DNA from: Photorhabdus luminescens subsp. luminescens
GTDB taxonomy: Bacteria; Pseudomonadota; Gammaproteobacteria; Enterobacterales; Enterobacteriaceae
Assembly (NCBI RefSeq): GCF_001083805.1
Contig: NZ_JXSK01000002.1
Location: forward strand, 434,001 to 498,000
Length of the DNA stretch: 64,000 bases
Direction: 5' to 3'
In this document: piece after piece, positions 34,223-44,592 of the stretch
Layout: every line of letters begins with the position of its first letter
How positions within the stretch are numbered: the stretch's first letter is position 1
Notes under the pieces: model-generated
What the model saw: only the letters and a program-made list of their open reading frames with translations
Databases searched by the model: none
Told to the model about the DNA's origin: nothing
Translations under genes and position numbers: made by a program

Positions 34223-35458
34223 ATGCGTATTATTCACACTTCGGACTGGCATCTCGGCCAATATTTTTTTACAAAAAGCAGGGTTGCTGAACATCAACAT
34301 TTTCTGCGCTGGCTGATTAAACAGATCGAATATCACCAAGCCGATGCATTAATTGTTGCCGGAGATGTATTTGATACCGGCTCACCGCCCAGTTATGCCC
34401 GTGAGCTATATAATCGCTTTGTCGTTGAACTACAACCGACCGGTTGTCAATTAATTCTCCTTGGCGGCAACCATGATTCAGTAGCAACATTAAACGAATC
34501 AAAAGAACTTCTTTCCTGCCTGAATACCACCGTTATTGCTCATGCAGAAAAAGATCCACAAAAACAGATAAAAATACTCACCACCAAACAAGGCAATGCC
34601 GGTGCGATTCTTTGCGCAATCCCTTTTCTGCGGCCAAAAGATATTATGATCAGCCAGGCTGGTCAGTCAGGAGAACAAAAACAACTCGTATTACAAGAAG
34701 CCATTGCAGAACACTATCATCGACTTTATCAGCAAGCATGTGAATTACGTGATGAATTGAATTTACCCTTACCTATCATTGCTACCGGGCATCTGACGAC
34801 CGTTGGCGCTACTGTTACAGATTCAGTGCGGGATATTTATATCGGTACATTGGATGCCTTCCCGGCGCAAGCTTTTCCGCCGGTAGACTATATTGCGCTT
34901 GGGCATATTCACCGGCCGCAAGTAGTGGCTAAATCTGAACATATTCGCTACAGCGGCTCTCCTATTCCTCTTAGTTTCGATGAAGTCGGGCAAGAGAAAA
35001 GCGTCTGTTTGGTGGAATTTACCCAAGATAAACTGGCATCCATTAATCTTTTACCCATTCCGCAATATCAGCCCATGCAACTTATCAAGGGCAACCTGCA
35101 ACAGATTGAGCAACAGTTACAAACTTTTAATGACTACCAAGGAGAGCAACCCGTCTGGCTGGATATTGAAGTTGCCACCCAGGATTACCTGCATGATATC
35201 CAGAAAAGGGTTCAATCAATGGTTGCAGAACTTCCTGTCGAAGTCATTCTGCTACGACGTAGTAAAACACAGCAGCGAAACAAGCTAGCACAAGAAAACC
35301 GAGAAACCCTGACAGAACTCAGCGTCAACGAGGTTTTTGCCCGACGGCTTGCTCAATCGGCACTCGAAAATGAAGAACATAAAAAACGTCTGATCACTCT
35401 TTTCGAACAAACACTGAACGATATCTATCAAGCTAAAAATAAGGAGGAGCAGGCATGA
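34223..35458 (+). CDS. sbcD: Nuclease SbcCD subunit D
   Basis: 411 residues (E. coli 400). Mre11-type Mn-dependent nuclease that with SbcC opens DNA hairpins and processes double-strand ends. Phosphoesterase motifs in order: [30 protein letters not shown] and GHIHRPQ. Its stop overlaps the sbcC start (ATGA), so the two are translationally coupled. Confidence 0.97.
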   Translation: MRIIHTSDWHLGQYFFTKSRVAEHQHFLRWLIKQIEYHQADALIVAGDVFDTGSPPSYARELYNRFVVELQPTGCQLILLGGNHDSVATLNESKELLSCLNTTVIAHAEKDPQKQIKILTTKQGNAGAILCAIPFLRPKDIMISQAGQSGEQKQLVLQEAIAEHYHRLYQQACELRDELNLPLPIIATGHLTTVGATVTDSVRDIYIGTLDAFPAQAFPPVDYIALGHIHRPQVVAKSEHIRYSGSPIPLSFDEVGQEKSVCLVEFTQDKLASINLLPIPQYQPMQLIKGNLQQIEQQLQTFNDYQGEQPVWLDIEVATQDYLHDIQKRVQSMVAELPVEVILLRRSKTQQRNKLAQENRETLTELSVNEVFARRLAQSALENEEHKKRLITLFEQTLNDIYQAKNKEEQA

Positions 35459-38400
35459 AGATTTTGAGTCTACGGCTAAAAAACATTAATTCATTACAAG
35501 GTGAATGGAAAATTGATTTCACAGCCGAGCCGTTTGCCAGCAATGGTCTGTTCGCCATAACCGGCCCTACCGGAGCGGGTAAAACTACCTTATTGGATGC
35601 GATCTGCCTTGCGCTTTATCACGAAACCCCACGCTTGACGATTTCTACCTCACAAAATGAGTTAATGACCCGACACACCGCAGAATCACTAGCCGAAGTT
35701 GAGTTTGAAGTAAAAGGTGTCGCTTACCGTGCTTTCTGGAGCCAACGGCGAGCGCGTAATCAACCGAATGGCAATCTGCAATCCCCTAAAGCGGAGCTCG
35801 CCCTCAGTCACAGCGGTAAAATTCTGGCAGATAAGCCCCAAGATACGAAAGAGAAAATCATTGAAATAACTGGATTAGATTACGACCGTTTCACCAAATC
35901 CATGTTGTTATCCCAAGGGGACTTCGCCGCTTTCCTCAATGCCAAACCAAACGAACGGGCTGACTTATTGGAGGAATTAACCGGTACTGAAATTTACGGC
36001 ATCTTATCCCAACAAATTTACCAACAACATAAACAGGCGCAGTCAGAGCTGGATATTCTGCAAGCCAAAGCATCCGCCATTGATTTGCTAACCGCAGAAC
36101 AGCATCAACAATATCTGGAACAACAGCAACAACTCACTCATACGGAATTACAACTCAATCAGCAGATAAAAACATTGCAATATTCGGCACAATGGCTGAC
36201 ACGTGAGGAAGAACTTGAGCAACTTGTTACTGAAAACAACGCTTCCTTACAGCAGGCAGAAAAAGCGCTGACTCATGCAGAGCCGCAACTGCAAAAACTG
36301 GCTGGCAGTGAACCCGCAGAAACATTGCGCCCATTGCTGGATGATAAAAACCGAACACAATATGAACATCAGAGAATCAGCAAACAGTTGGCAGAGATGC
36401 ATCAGCAACTTCATCAACAACAACAGACACTCACGCCAATACAGCAAAATGTAACTCATGCAGATTCTGCCAGAGCAGCACACCAACAACACCGGCAACA
36501 ACAAGAAAAACTGATAACAGAACAGGTGATCCCATTAGATCATCAAATTGCGGTGCAGACTAAAGAGCTTAATCTTACTCAGCAACAAATCAGCGAACAG
36601 AAAACCGCACTTGAAAACCGTTGTCAGCAATATGACACAGCAAACCAGCGCGCCCTATCATTCACCAATCAAAGAAAACAACTGGAAAACTATTTCGAAC
36701 AACAACCTTATCATCAATATTTCGGTGAAAAACTGGCTTTTTGGCAACACCAATTCTCTTGGCGACAAGAACAGCAACAACAAATTGATCACCAAATGCA
36801 AAAAGTTGACGAGCTCACCACCGAAATCGCGCAACTTAATAATAACCTGAACAAACAAAGAGAAGACTTAAAACAACAGATTGAAAATAACCAACCGCTG
36901 GAACTGGCATTTGAGCAGGCTAAGCAACAATTTTTTACTCTGCAAAAGCGATATTCGCCGGAGAAATTAAAAAAACAATTAACTCAATATCAGGAACAGC
37001 TACCACTGCAACATAAACTGGAAATCCTGTCGCCGCAAATCTTGCAATTACAAGCCGCTATTGCCAGTCATCATATTCGCTTACAACAACCGGAAAAATT
37101 ATTAAAGGAGCTTCCTGTTCAGATTGAATCCATTAATAAACAACTCTCAGACAAACAACAACATTTAGCCGATCTTACTCAACGTATTCAGTTAGAACAA
37201 AAGATTGTCAGTCTGGAAAAAGAGCGGGCACAACTCAAGGAAGGCTCCCCTTGTCCACTGTGCGGTTCTGAACATCATCCTGCAATTCAAGCTTATCAAA
37301 ATATTGAACTGCCAAAATCAGAACAACGGTTAAAAGATTTACGTCTGCAATTCGATGAGTTACAAGCCACTAAAATATCATTAGTTAATAAAAAAGAGTT
37401 CCAACAGCAACAATACGACCATATTTTACAAGAAATTACCGATACTGAACCACGATTGAATATATTAACTCAACAATGGCAGGAAACTTGCGCGACATTA
37501 CAGATCGAAATTTCTCTTTCGGATAAACCCGCTCTTGAACTATTTGTGCAACAAAACCAATCTGCTCATCAGCTTTGCCAGACTCAATTAACCGAACTTG
37601 AACTAGCAGAAAAAACGTACCAGAAAACAGAAAAAACACTGGCCGCCCATCAAGAACACATTAAAGAAATTGAACAAAATATTGAACTGAGTAAGCATCA
37701 ATACAATACACAGAAAAAACACTTATCTGAACTGCAACCAGAGATACAACAACAGCAGCGTAAACTGACGGATGTCATCGAAAAAATGACATCAGAATTA
37801 CAACAATATGATTTATCACCGCCAATACTGAATGAGAGTGAAAACTGGCTGCAACAGCGTAGAAAAGAGTGGCAGATATATCAAAACTGTCATGAAAATT
37901 GGCAACAGATCCAAAAAGAAGAGGCGGTTATCCAAAATCAGATTGAATCATTGCATAAACAGAAAGAAGAATATGTATCCCGCTTAAATGGGCTTAATCA
38001 AACAGCACAACAACAGGCACAGCAACTCACAGAGACACAACAACAGCGCCAACAACTATTTGGTGAACAATCCGTTACGGAAATCACTCAGGCATTACAA
38101 CAACAATCTCAAAAGCTGGAGGAAATATACGAACAGTCACTGTCACATCTGCAACAAGCGCAATCCAACATCAATCAACTAACCGGCGCCATTTATGAGA
38201 CAGAAAAAAACTGTCACCAATCTGAACAACAAAAACAGCAGGCAGAGCAAAACTTCAATGTTGCGTTAGCAAAAAGCCCATTTACCGATCAGCATGCCGT
38301 TGAAGCGGCATTGTTATCGCAAGAGCAACGTAAGGAATTGCGACAACTCAAAGAACAGCTTGAACAACAGCAAATACAAGCCAATGCCCTATGCCAGAAA

Positions 38401-39141
38401 GCAACAGAGGCCCTGCAACAACACTGCAAAAATCGCCCTGAATTACTTGATCAATATACAAAATCACAACTAACCGAACAGTTGGAAAACATTACTGATG
38501 AGCTAAAAAGAAACACCTTACAACAAGGAGAACTGAAAAACCTGCTTGATAATGATGCGATACGCCGTCAACAGCAAAAATCCTTATTGGAAGAGATCAG
38601 CCATTGCCAACAAAATTATGATGACTGGAGTTATCTTAATAACCTGATCGGTTCGGCTGATGGCGCTAAATTCCGTCGCTTTGCTCAAGGATTAACACTG
38701 GATCATTTGGTTCATCTCGCCAATCAACGGCTGAAAAAATTGCACGGACGCTACGATCTGCAACGTAAAAACAGTGATGGTCTTGAGCTGCAAGTGGTTG
38801 ATACCTGGCAAGCCGATGCTATCCGTGATACCAAAACGCTTTCTGGTGGCGAAAGTTTTCTGGTCAGCCTCGCCTTGGCTTTAGCGCTATCTGATTTAGT
38901 CAGCAATAAAACCAGTATTGATTCACTATTCTTGGATGAAGGCTTTGGCACACTTGATCAAGAAACCCTTGATATTGCGCTTGACGCGCTGGATCATTTA
39001 AATGCTTCCGGTAAAACCATAGGCGTTATCAGCCACATTGAAGCCATGAAAGAACGGATACCCGTACAGATTAAGGTTAAAAAAATTAATGGGCTTGGGA
39101 TAAGTAAACTCTCACCTGAGTTTCGTTATGATAAGCAATAG
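35455..39141 (+). CDS. sbcC: Nuclease SbcCD subunit C, long coiled coil
   Basis: 1228 residues, about 180 more than E. coli SbcC (1048). Rad50-like SMC ATPase: Walker [15 protein letters not shown] near 38-51, zinc hook [11 protein letters not shown] near residue 600, ABC signature [19 protein letters not shown] and Walker [13 protein letters not shown] near the end. The extra length lies in the two coiled-coil arms, which are extremely Gln-rich (runs such as [15 protein letters not shown]), so the arms should be longer than usual. Confidence 0.96.
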   Translation: MKILSLRLKNINSLQGEWKIDFTAEPFASNGLFAITGPTGAGKTTLLDAICLALYHETPRLTISTSQNELMTRHTAESLAEVEFEVKGVAYRAFWSQRRARNQPNGNLQSPKAELALSHSGKILADKPQDTKEKIIEITGLDYDRFTKSMLLSQGDFAAFLNAKPNERADLLEELTGTEIYGILSQQIYQQHKQAQSELDILQAKASAIDLLTAEQHQQYLEQQQQLTHTELQLNQQIKTLQYSAQWLTREEELEQLVTENNASLQQAEKALTHAEPQLQKLAGSEPAETLRPLLDDKNRTQYEHQRISKQLAEMHQQLHQQQQTLTPIQQNVTHADSARAAHQQHRQQQEKLITEQVIPLDHQIAVQTKELNLTQQQISEQKTALENRCQQYDTANQRALSFTNQRKQLENYFEQQPYHQYFGEKLAFWQHQFSWRQEQQQQIDHQMQKVDELTTEIAQLNNNLNKQREDLKQQIENNQPLELAFEQAKQQFFTLQKRYSPEKLKKQLTQYQEQLPLQHKLEILSPQILQLQAAIASHHIRLQQPEKLLKELPVQIESINKQLSDKQQHLADLTQRIQLEQKIVSLEKERAQLKEGSPCPLCGSEHHPAIQAYQNIELPKSEQRLKDLRLQFDELQATKISLVNKKEFQQQQYDHILQEITDTEPRLNILTQQWQETCATLQIEISLSDKPALELFVQQNQSAHQLCQTQLTELELAEKTYQKTEKTLAAHQEHIKEIEQNIELSKHQYNTQKKHLSELQPEIQQQQRKLTDVIEKMTSELQQYDLSPPILNESENWLQQRRKEWQIYQNCHENWQQIQKEEAVIQNQIESLHKQKEEYVSRLNGLNQTAQQQAQQLTETQQQRQQLFGEQSVTEITQALQQQSQKLEEIYEQSLSHLQQAQSNINQLTGAIYETEKNCHQSEQQKQQAEQNFNVALAKSPFTDQHAVEAALLSQEQRKELRQLKEQLEQQQIQANALCQKATEALQQHCKNRPELLDQYTKSQLTEQLENITDELKRNTLQQGELKNLLDNDAIRRQQQKSLLEEISHCQQNYDDWSYLNNLIGSADGAKFRRFAQGLTLDHLVHLANQRLKKLHGRYDLQRKNSDGLELQVVDTWQADAIRDTKTLSGGESFLVSLALALALSDLVSNKTSIDSLFLDEGFGTLDQETLDIALDALDHLNASGKTIGVISHIEAMKERIPVQIKVKKINGLGISKLSPEFRYDKQ

Positions 39142-39220
39142 CGGAAGACAATAGCAGAAAACAATAAACAGTATTCCCAAAGTGAACTGAATACCGCCAT
39201 TTTTTCCTTAGAAAGAGCAC

Positions 39221-39241
39221 TCCCGCCAAAATAAGGCGGGA
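39221..39241 (+). terminator. Hairpin after sbcC
   Basis: 7-bp perfect stem TCCCGCC / GGCGGGA with a 7-base loop, 80 bases after the sbcC stop; a weak terminator at best. It marks the end of the conserved chromosomal block. Confidence 0.4.
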
Positions 39242-39244
39242 AGG

Positions 39245-39510
39245 AAATTTCGGATGAGATCTCATCGATAATAAGATATTGGCTGATGCCAATGGGCAAA
39301 AATTTTCTACAACGGACAATACCCTCCCAGTCCCGTTACTCCAGAAAATATCTGGGTAAAGGCCGAGGACTCTCTCTGTACACTCTGATAGTCAATTACG
39401 TTGCCGTGAATGCGAAAAATATCGGGCTGAATGAGTATGAAGGCCACTCTTTCTATGACATGGTTTACAGCAACAAAAGTGCTGGAAGAGCATGTGAAAT
39501 AATATTTTTG
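39245..39510 (+). pseudogene. Tn3-family transposase remnant
   Basis: Two plus-strand frames together read as a piece of the C-terminal catalytic domain of a Tn3-type transposase. Frame one gives LADANGQKFSTTDNT, like the family's DGQKF segment; after a shift, frame two (within 39286-39519) gives SRYSRKYLGKGRGLSLYTL followed by NYVAVNAKNIGLNEYEGHS and FYDMVYSNKS, matching the family pattern of SYTLVANHVPVNAK..GANEHESHY..D..YNN. The rest of the roughly 1000-residue gene is absent. This sits exactly where synteny ends. Confidence 0.7.
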
Positions 39511-39519
39511 GAACGATGA

Positions 39520-39945
39520 ATAGTCCTGACTTATGATTTTCGAGGACTTTTGCACTAGATATAAAGATAGTATTCAATCGTAATAATAAAAATATATTTA
39601 TATTATTTTTGTTCTGAGCAGTTTATATGAAAACAAAATTTAATTAAAATTACATCCATATATATGTTAGTTAACTATATTTTATAAATTTTTATGTTTT
39701 TTATATGTTAAATTAAATTAAATAATTTACTTGCTGATAAAATATAGTTATCACCCGATAACTAAAAGAAATTGGAAAAAATATATTTTACTAAATATCA
39801 TATAAGAATGACTTAATAGTTATTAAATAGAATTATTAAAATTTACATAATAATAAATAAGTGATAAACGCAATGATGCTATAAAAAACAAACTGGTAGA
39901 AATCTATAAACAGGTTTGTTATTGAATTTCACATAAATGTGAATC
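39520..39945. other. AT-rich region without a gene
   Basis: About 425 bases, strongly AT-rich (many runs of A and T), with no frame worth calling. It may carry the promoter for the fragments and exporter gene that follow, but no convincing -35/-10 pair could be fixed by eye. Confidence 0.5.
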
Positions 39946-40092
39946 ATGAAATCATTAAATCAGCAAGCATACGAAAAAGTGATCATGAGTAAGGCTGGTG
40001 ATCTTGTTCTTTGGGATAATAAAATAACTCACAGAAGTACTTATCCGCTACGACACTCGGGCCTATGGGCTGGAGTATTCCAGCCGGAATAG
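39946..40092 (+). pseudogene. Fragment of a phytanoyl-CoA/TauD-like dioxygenase
   Basis: A 48-residue frame whose first 33 residues (KVIMSKAGDLVLWDNKITHRS) look like the C-terminal core of non-heme iron dioxygenases, where GDLVLWD..xxHRS carries the second iron-binding His. The N-terminal 200 residues are missing and the frame then runs out of frame into the thiamine-diphosphate enzyme fragment. Probably the scar of a deletion joining two genes. Family call is tentative. Confidence 0.5.
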
Positions 40093-40484
40093 GCGCTAGC
40101 TTCGCAGCACCAGACAGGAAATGTATGGTGATCACAGGTGATGGTTGTATGTTAATGCAGGGAATGGAATTATCCACTGCATCAAAATACCATCGTAATA
40201 TACTTTTTATTGTCTTCAACAATGCTTCTTATGCCGCAAGCTACTTTAATAATAAAGATAACAGAGCAGATTTAACGAAAATTCCTAATTATGATTGGTG
40301 TCAACTGGCTAAGGGATTAGGGGTAAATAGCTTTTGCGTGAATTCTCCTGAACAATTACAGGAGTGCCTAGTCGGGATTATGCAGCAAAACGCCCCTTTT
40401 TTGATTGAAATCAAATGTGATAGCCAACACGCTACGCCAAATAAGGAATACAACGGACGCATAAAAACACTCCCTCTTGTATGA
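40026..40484 (+). pseudogene. C-terminal fragment of a thiamine-diphosphate enzyme
   Basis: The frame reads TLGPMGWSIPAGIGASFAAP, then the thiamine-diphosphate motif GDGCMLMQGMEL ... NN, typical of the C-terminal domain of acetolactate-synthase-like decarboxylases. Only about 140-150 residues of a usual 550 remain, so it cannot be an active enzyme on its own unless it pairs with a separate chain, which I do not see. The open frame starts at a possible ATG at 40065. It directly precedes the exporter gene. Confidence 0.7.
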
Positions 40485-40497
40485 AAGGAGCAATGGC

Positions 40498-41679
40498 ATG
40501 AAATCAAAACTAATTATCATCAACTCGTGCGTTATCTTAGTACTCGGATTGTTTTCTATCGACCTCTATAATCCAGCACTTCCCATTATAAAAATGGCGC
40601 TCTCAATAACAGACAATCAGGCACAGAGCTTGGTTGTTTATTATCTCCTTGGTTTTGCAGTATCTCAGATTTTTTATGGCCCACTTTCTGATAAATACGG
40701 GCGTATTCCTGTAATCATATTTTCCTTATTATTTTCTGCTGTTGGTAACTATCTAACTTCTACCGCAGAATCATTTCACACACTCTCATTATTCAGACTA
40801 CTGACGGGAATTGGCGCAGGTGGATGCCCAGTTATTAGCAGAGCAATACTCAGTGATACTTTTAGGGATAAAACGGAATTATCAAAATCACTGGCAATTT
40901 TTTCTATGGCATCACAAGTTTCTCCTGCTTTTGCCCCTATTATTGGAGGCTATATCACTGAGTATCTGCCGTGGAAATTTAATTTTATCGCGCTAGCCAT
41001 CATGATGTTGTTAGGCGCGATTTTTGTCAAAATGACACTGCCGGAAACATCTCCGATGAGACCAAATAGCAATGGTAGACTGGCTGGTTTTCGAATTTTA
41101 TTATCAGATGTTAATTTTGTTGTATACAGTGTTGTCTCTGCTGTCTTGTTTGCCATTACCATTGGTTATTTTACTGCCAGTCCTTTCGTATTCCAGACCC
41201 AATTTGGGTTATCGTCATCACAGAACGGATATCTGTTTATAATCTATTCTGCTGGAATTGTAATAGGCTCATTGTTAACAAAAAAAGGATTATCACACGC
41301 TACACCCGAATATATTCTTAAAATATCTTTGCCATTATTACTGTCATTCACGGTAATAGCGCTCATTTTTATTCACTTCACTCAGATATTATCAATTGGA
41401 TTCATCATTATTTATAGTTTTGCGATAGGGTTGGGGTGTGGGCTATCTTCCCCTTTATTACTCGGGATAAGTTTACATGGTCATCCTGAACTATCAGGAA
41501 CGGGTAGCGCTTTACAAGGGGCGCTCAAAATGGCCGGGGCAGCTATTGTATTATGGTTTTTCTCCAGTGGTCATACAACAACTGCGACTGGCTTGATGTG
41601 GGGACTTTTTGCTCTTGCTCTGATTTGTTTCATTTTAATAGTTTGTACCCAGTACTGGGTGTCTGAAACAGAAAACTGA
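40498..41679 (+). CDS. Bcr/CflA-type major facilitator drug exporter
   Basis: 393 residues, 12 membrane helices, DHA1-type MFS proton antiporter of the Bcr/CflA group. Motif A is seen as GPLSDKYGRIPVIIF after helix 2 and the antiporter motif C-like segment SPAFAPIIGGYI in helix 5; helix 1 begins FSIDLYNPALP as in Bcr. Start at 40498 has AAGGAG seven bases upstream; the longer frame from 40477 overlaps the preceding fragment. Likely exports or gives resistance to a small molecule, and is a natural candidate exporter for the product of the biosynthetic operon nearby, though it is on the other strand 2 kb away. That link is inference. Confidence 0.85.
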   Translation: MKSKLIIINSCVILVLGLFSIDLYNPALPIIKMALSITDNQAQSLVVYYLLGFAVSQIFYGPLSDKYGRIPVIIFSLLFSAVGNYLTSTAESFHTLSLFRLLTGIGAGGCPVISRAILSDTFRDKTELSKSLAIFSMASQVSPAFAPIIGGYITEYLPWKFNFIALAIMMLLGAIFVKMTLPETSPMRPNSNGRLAGFRILLSDVNFVVYSVVSAVLFAITIGYFTASPFVFQTQFGLSSSQNGYLFIIYSAGIVIGSLLTKKGLSHATPEYILKISLPLLLSFTVIALIFIHFTQILSIGFIIIYSFAIGLGCGLSSPLLLGISLHGHPELSGTGSALQGALKMAGAAIVLWFFSSGHTTTATGLMWGLFALALICFILIVCTQYWVSETEN

Positions 41680-41706
41680 CATTTGTAGAACATATATGGA
41701 GAGAAT

Positions 41707-41937
41707 ATGGATCTTAAAATAACGGGGCGTTGGGCTGTTATATGTGCAGCCAGCGAGGGTCTGGGCTTTGCTTGCGCAGCGGCGTTAGCAAAATCCTCCG
41801 TAAACCCTCTTGACGACGGGGAGCAGTCACAGAGTCTGAAAAATTCAATTACCATGAAGCTGTATGATTGCTTTTCCAGTTTTATCAACATATTACAACG
41901 GCAGCGAATAATACAAAGCATGAAGGATTTCACCTAA
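41707..41937 (+). pseudogene. Short-chain dehydrogenase truncated after about 30 residues
   Basis: A good ribosome site (GGAGAG) precedes MDLKITGRWAVICAASEGLG, the N-terminal beta-alpha-beta of a classical SDR (TGxxxGxG variant CAASEGLG), with FACAAALAKS following. After residue 30 the frame enters unrelated sequence that, in another frame, is the gene remnant described next. It looks like a deletion junction rather than a functional small protein. Confidence 0.7.
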
Positions 41938-42085
41938 ATGATGTCGTGAGTTTTCAGAACAGTGAACGTGAAATTGTGACAGGCACCTCGGTGTGCCTGA
42001 GCAAAAAATCAGTCACAGTTCATACTGAAAATGGCATTCACTGAAATGCTGCGCCGCAATTGAGAACGCTGGTAACACATAACCG
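41815..42085 (+). pseudogene. Remnant of an unidentified gene
   Basis: One plus-strand frame gives TESEKFNYHEAV, a stop, LLFQFYQHITTAANNTKHEG, then FHLNDVVSFQNSEREIVTGT and VCLSKKSVTVHTENGIH, a second stop and NAAPQLRTLVT. The run of residues is protein-like (a small beta-rich domain of the kind that ends in a conserved W/NxAPQLL motif) and is broken by two stops. I do not recognise the family; it reads like a mobile-element or plasmid accessory gene. Confidence 0.4.
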
Positions 42086-43108
42086 TTTTACCTATTTTTT
42101 ATTACGTCATTTTTATAGTTTTCTTCGTAAAATAACAATGAAAAATCATTTTAACACCCACTTGTTAGTTATATAAAAGCTTTAATGGCCCCGTATTATC
42201 ACTTTTAAATAATTGTATCAGGTTAGATAAACGTAAAATAATCGGAGGATAACATCACCGATAAATGTATTAAATATAACAGAGAGTCAGCCGTTTTTAA
42301 CCACTCTGTATTTCTTTAAAATCTGGCATTAATGAAGCACCTATTTTTTCAATCCTTAGCTAACTAATCACCGATAGAAAGCAGCTTGCAATTATCCAGA
42401 CGTGAAAATGCAAGTAAAAAGATAAGCTGAACCATGTTAAAAAGATGATAAATAAAGCCTGTAACAGGTAAATAATTCTATTTTCCATTTCGTATTTAAC
42501 AATCCTATTTTTATTAAACTGATACTTGTTTTTTTCATTTTTACTTTAATAATTCTATGTTCCTTTTCTATCCTTAAAAAACAGAGAGTAAATGGTGCAT
42601 TACTAGCATTAAAATAAAAGCATATTTCTTTAACCATCTTTAATGCTGTTAATCTGGTTAACCTAAAAGTTCATCTGCTTTCTTTAACGATTATCTCTGA
42701 TTTTACGTAAATTTCTTACAGCCATGTAAAATAAACTTAAAATCTGCTTTTCTTGATTTTTTCTCTTTCAATGCCAATATAGCATCGAATTTTTTATCCG
42801 CTGAAAAAGAACCTTAACTACTTCTTTTTATCTTTGATGATTGACGTTTTCACCTGTTTTTTCACAATATGCTTGCTACTTTTTCCCGACGTTAAAACCA
42901 CACTGATAGATAAAAAACAACTTTCCTTAACACCTGCTTTATCACATACAGATAAAACATATCCAATCTTAGAGCAAGATTTCATTTTATTTATACCTTA
43001 CCCAGATATCACTTCGCTTTTAAAATAAGCATCCCTCCCTGACTATCTGATACCATAAACACAAGATCATAATTCGTTTAAAATCGGAAAACTGTTTAAA
43101 AGCAAAAT
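42086..43108. other. Roughly 1-kb AT-rich gene desert
   Basis: No reading frame with a ribosome site or recognisable protein pattern. A 64-codon frame at 42834 has no Shine-Dalgarno and an unremarkable hydrophobic start. The base composition is lower in GC than the housekeeping part. Probably degraded mobile DNA. Confidence 0.5.
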
Positions 43109-43273
43109 ATGTTAACTAAAGTTGTCATGACTGTGTTTTATACCTATAATCAAAGCATTACATCACATAGAAAACAACTAATTATATTATTTTGTGGAAG
43201 TGATAAAAGCACACAACCAAAAGATACACAGCAAACAAAGAAAATAGTTAAAGAAATTGAGAGATATTTATGA
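43109..43273 (+). pseudogene. N-terminally truncated RelE/HigB-type (Gp49-like) toxin
   Basis: A 54-residue frame whose C-terminal part, QLIILFCGSDKSTQPKD.. followed by KKIVKEIERYL, matches the C-terminus of Gp49-like RelE-superfamily toxins (pattern IVLLLCGGDKSTQ.KDI..A). Such toxins are about 100 residues, and an in-frame stop lies just upstream, so the N-terminal half with the start of the RNase fold is lost. The stop overlaps the antitoxin start by ATGA, the usual layout of this toxin-antitoxin type. Confidence 0.7.
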
Positions 43274-43572
43274 ACAAAGGGATCGAAATCAGCAACTATG
43301 AAATTACGGAACACCTGAAAACAGAAGAAGATATTCAACTGTATTTAGAAGAGGTGATGAAAGAGGATAATCCAGCTCTGATATTATCTGCATTGGGAGA
43401 TATTGCCAAAACCAGAAATATGAGCCAGCTTGCAAAAGAAGTGGGTATAAGCAGGGAAGGATTATATAAAGCCTTATCAGGAAAAGGAAATCCAACTTTT
43501 ACAACTATTTTGAAAATAGTAAAAGCGCTTGGATTAAGATTTGAGTTACAATCCACTAACGTTAATATTTAA
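43270..43572 (+). CDS. HTH antitoxin of the addiction-module antidote family
   Basis: 100 residues. The helix-turn-helix MSQLAKEVGISREGLYKALS near 52-71 followed by GNPTFTTILKIVKALGLRFEL is characteristic of the probable addiction-module antidote proteins (COG3636 type) paired with Gp49-like toxins. The gene is intact while its toxin is truncated, so it may persist as a regulator or neutraliser of related toxins. Confidence 0.8.
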   Translation: MNKGIEISNYEITEHLKTEEDIQLYLEEVMKEDNPALILSALGDIAKTRNMSQLAKEVGISREGLYKALSGKGNPTFTTILKIVKALGLRFELQSTNVNI

Positions 43573-43747
43573 ATCTAAGCTTTAACATATTGGTCACATG
43601 TAGATCTTCAATGATAATCATGGCGTGTTTTTTTCTGATTGTCATGATGACTTTATACAAGTCGTCGCAGCAAATATTAGCAACGCGGGTATACAGAAAA
43701 CTGCGCCTTATTAACCTTCCCCAGAAAGACGAGGTTTTAAGGCGCAT
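43562..43747 (-). pseudogene. IS200/IS605-type TnpB remnant
   Basis: A minus-strand frame of 61 residues containing RVANICCDDLYKVIMTIRKK followed by HAMIIIEDLHVTNMLK, which matches the TnpB pattern RIANIRRDxLHK.T..ISKNHAMIVIEDLxVxNM. The Glu of IEDL is the second RuvC carboxylate of TnpB. The frame is cut on both sides, so this is a relic. It lies just after the end of the biosynthetic operon. Confidence 0.7.
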
Positions 43748-43825
43748 TTTATATAGTATAAAAGCGATAAATTTTTTCCCTATAACTAGGGCAAAACCGA
43801 AAAAACACCGCGATATGGCGACTGA

Positions 43826-44575
43826 TTAATCCGCAGTAACCAGTTCCAATATTTGCTGTCTGACATGCTCGAAAATGAGTTCGCCTATTTCCGCACTTGA
43901 ACCGGATGTTTTAGAAAGAACGCCTCTCGTTGAAAATTCTTTTTTAATCGGTACTTGATAGATCCCAGCACGTGGCGGTTTATCATGATCAGGTCGCTCC
44001 GCTCTCACTAAATCGGGACGCAAATGCAACATTAAACTCGTTTCTGTTAACCCTGCATGCTCAGCATGCCAACCGGGAAAATCTACTAAATGTTCACGAG
44101 TCCAATCATCAGATACCAAACTCCACCAGCTAAATACGATAACGGAACGATCGTTAAAATGTCCCTCCGCCCGTAATGCGTCTACCGCTTCGAAAATAAA
44201 ACCTTCATTTTCAAAATGACCATTAATGATCACCAGTTGTTTAAAAGGTAATGAGCACAAGCTCTTAATTGTTCGGTTGATATAAGCGGTAAATGTTGAT
44301 CCATCCAGGTAAACCGTGCCGGGAAATTCAAGCCCACCTCCACTCTGCGGCAATGATCTGGCAGACACCGGCTGTACCGGCAAGGTGAAACCATTAATAT
44401 CCTCCGCCAACGCCCGCGCGAAAGCTTCCGGGATCACTGAATCCACATTCAATGGCAGATGGGGTCCATGTTGCTCAATTCCGCCAATCGGCCATATCAA
44501 CGTTTTACCTTCAACCGAGGTTAAAACCTGCTCGCTTGTCAGTTCCGCAAATTCTCTAATTTTATTATTATTCAT
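43826..44575 (-). CDS. Creatininase-family cyclic amidohydrolase
   Basis: 249 residues from MNNNKIREF. Creatininase family enzymes hydrolyse cyclic amide or amidine rings using two metal ions. All five metal ligands known from Pseudomonas creatininase occur here, at the same residue numbers: Glu34, His36 and Asp45 in GGIEQHGPHLPLNVD, His120 and Glu122 in INGHFEN. GWHAEHAGLTETSL follows. The start at 44575 has AGGGAT seven bases upstream; a start at 44596 overlapping the previous gene (ATGA) has no ribosome site. Last gene of the biosynthetic operon. I infer it opens a reduced pyrimidine ring made by the two enzymes before it; the true substrate is unknown. Confidence 0.85.
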   Translation of the reverse strand: MNNNKIREFAELTSEQVLTSVEGKTLIWPIGGIEQHGPHLPLNVDSVIPEAFARALAEDINGFTLPVQPVSARSLPQSGGGLEFPGTVYLDGSTFTAYINRTIKSLCSLPFKQLVIINGHFENEGFIFEAVDALRAEGHFNDRSVIVFSWWSLVSDDWTREHLVDFPGWHAEHAGLTETSLMLHLRPDLVRAERPDHDKPPRAGIYQVPIKKEFSTRGVLSKTSGSSAEIGELIFEHVRQQILELVTAD

Positions 44576-44592
44576 GATGTTATCCCTTTTTC

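Noticed and set aside
42834-43028. Possible 64-residue membrane protein
   Set aside because: No Shine-Dalgarno, AT-rich surroundings and no family pattern.
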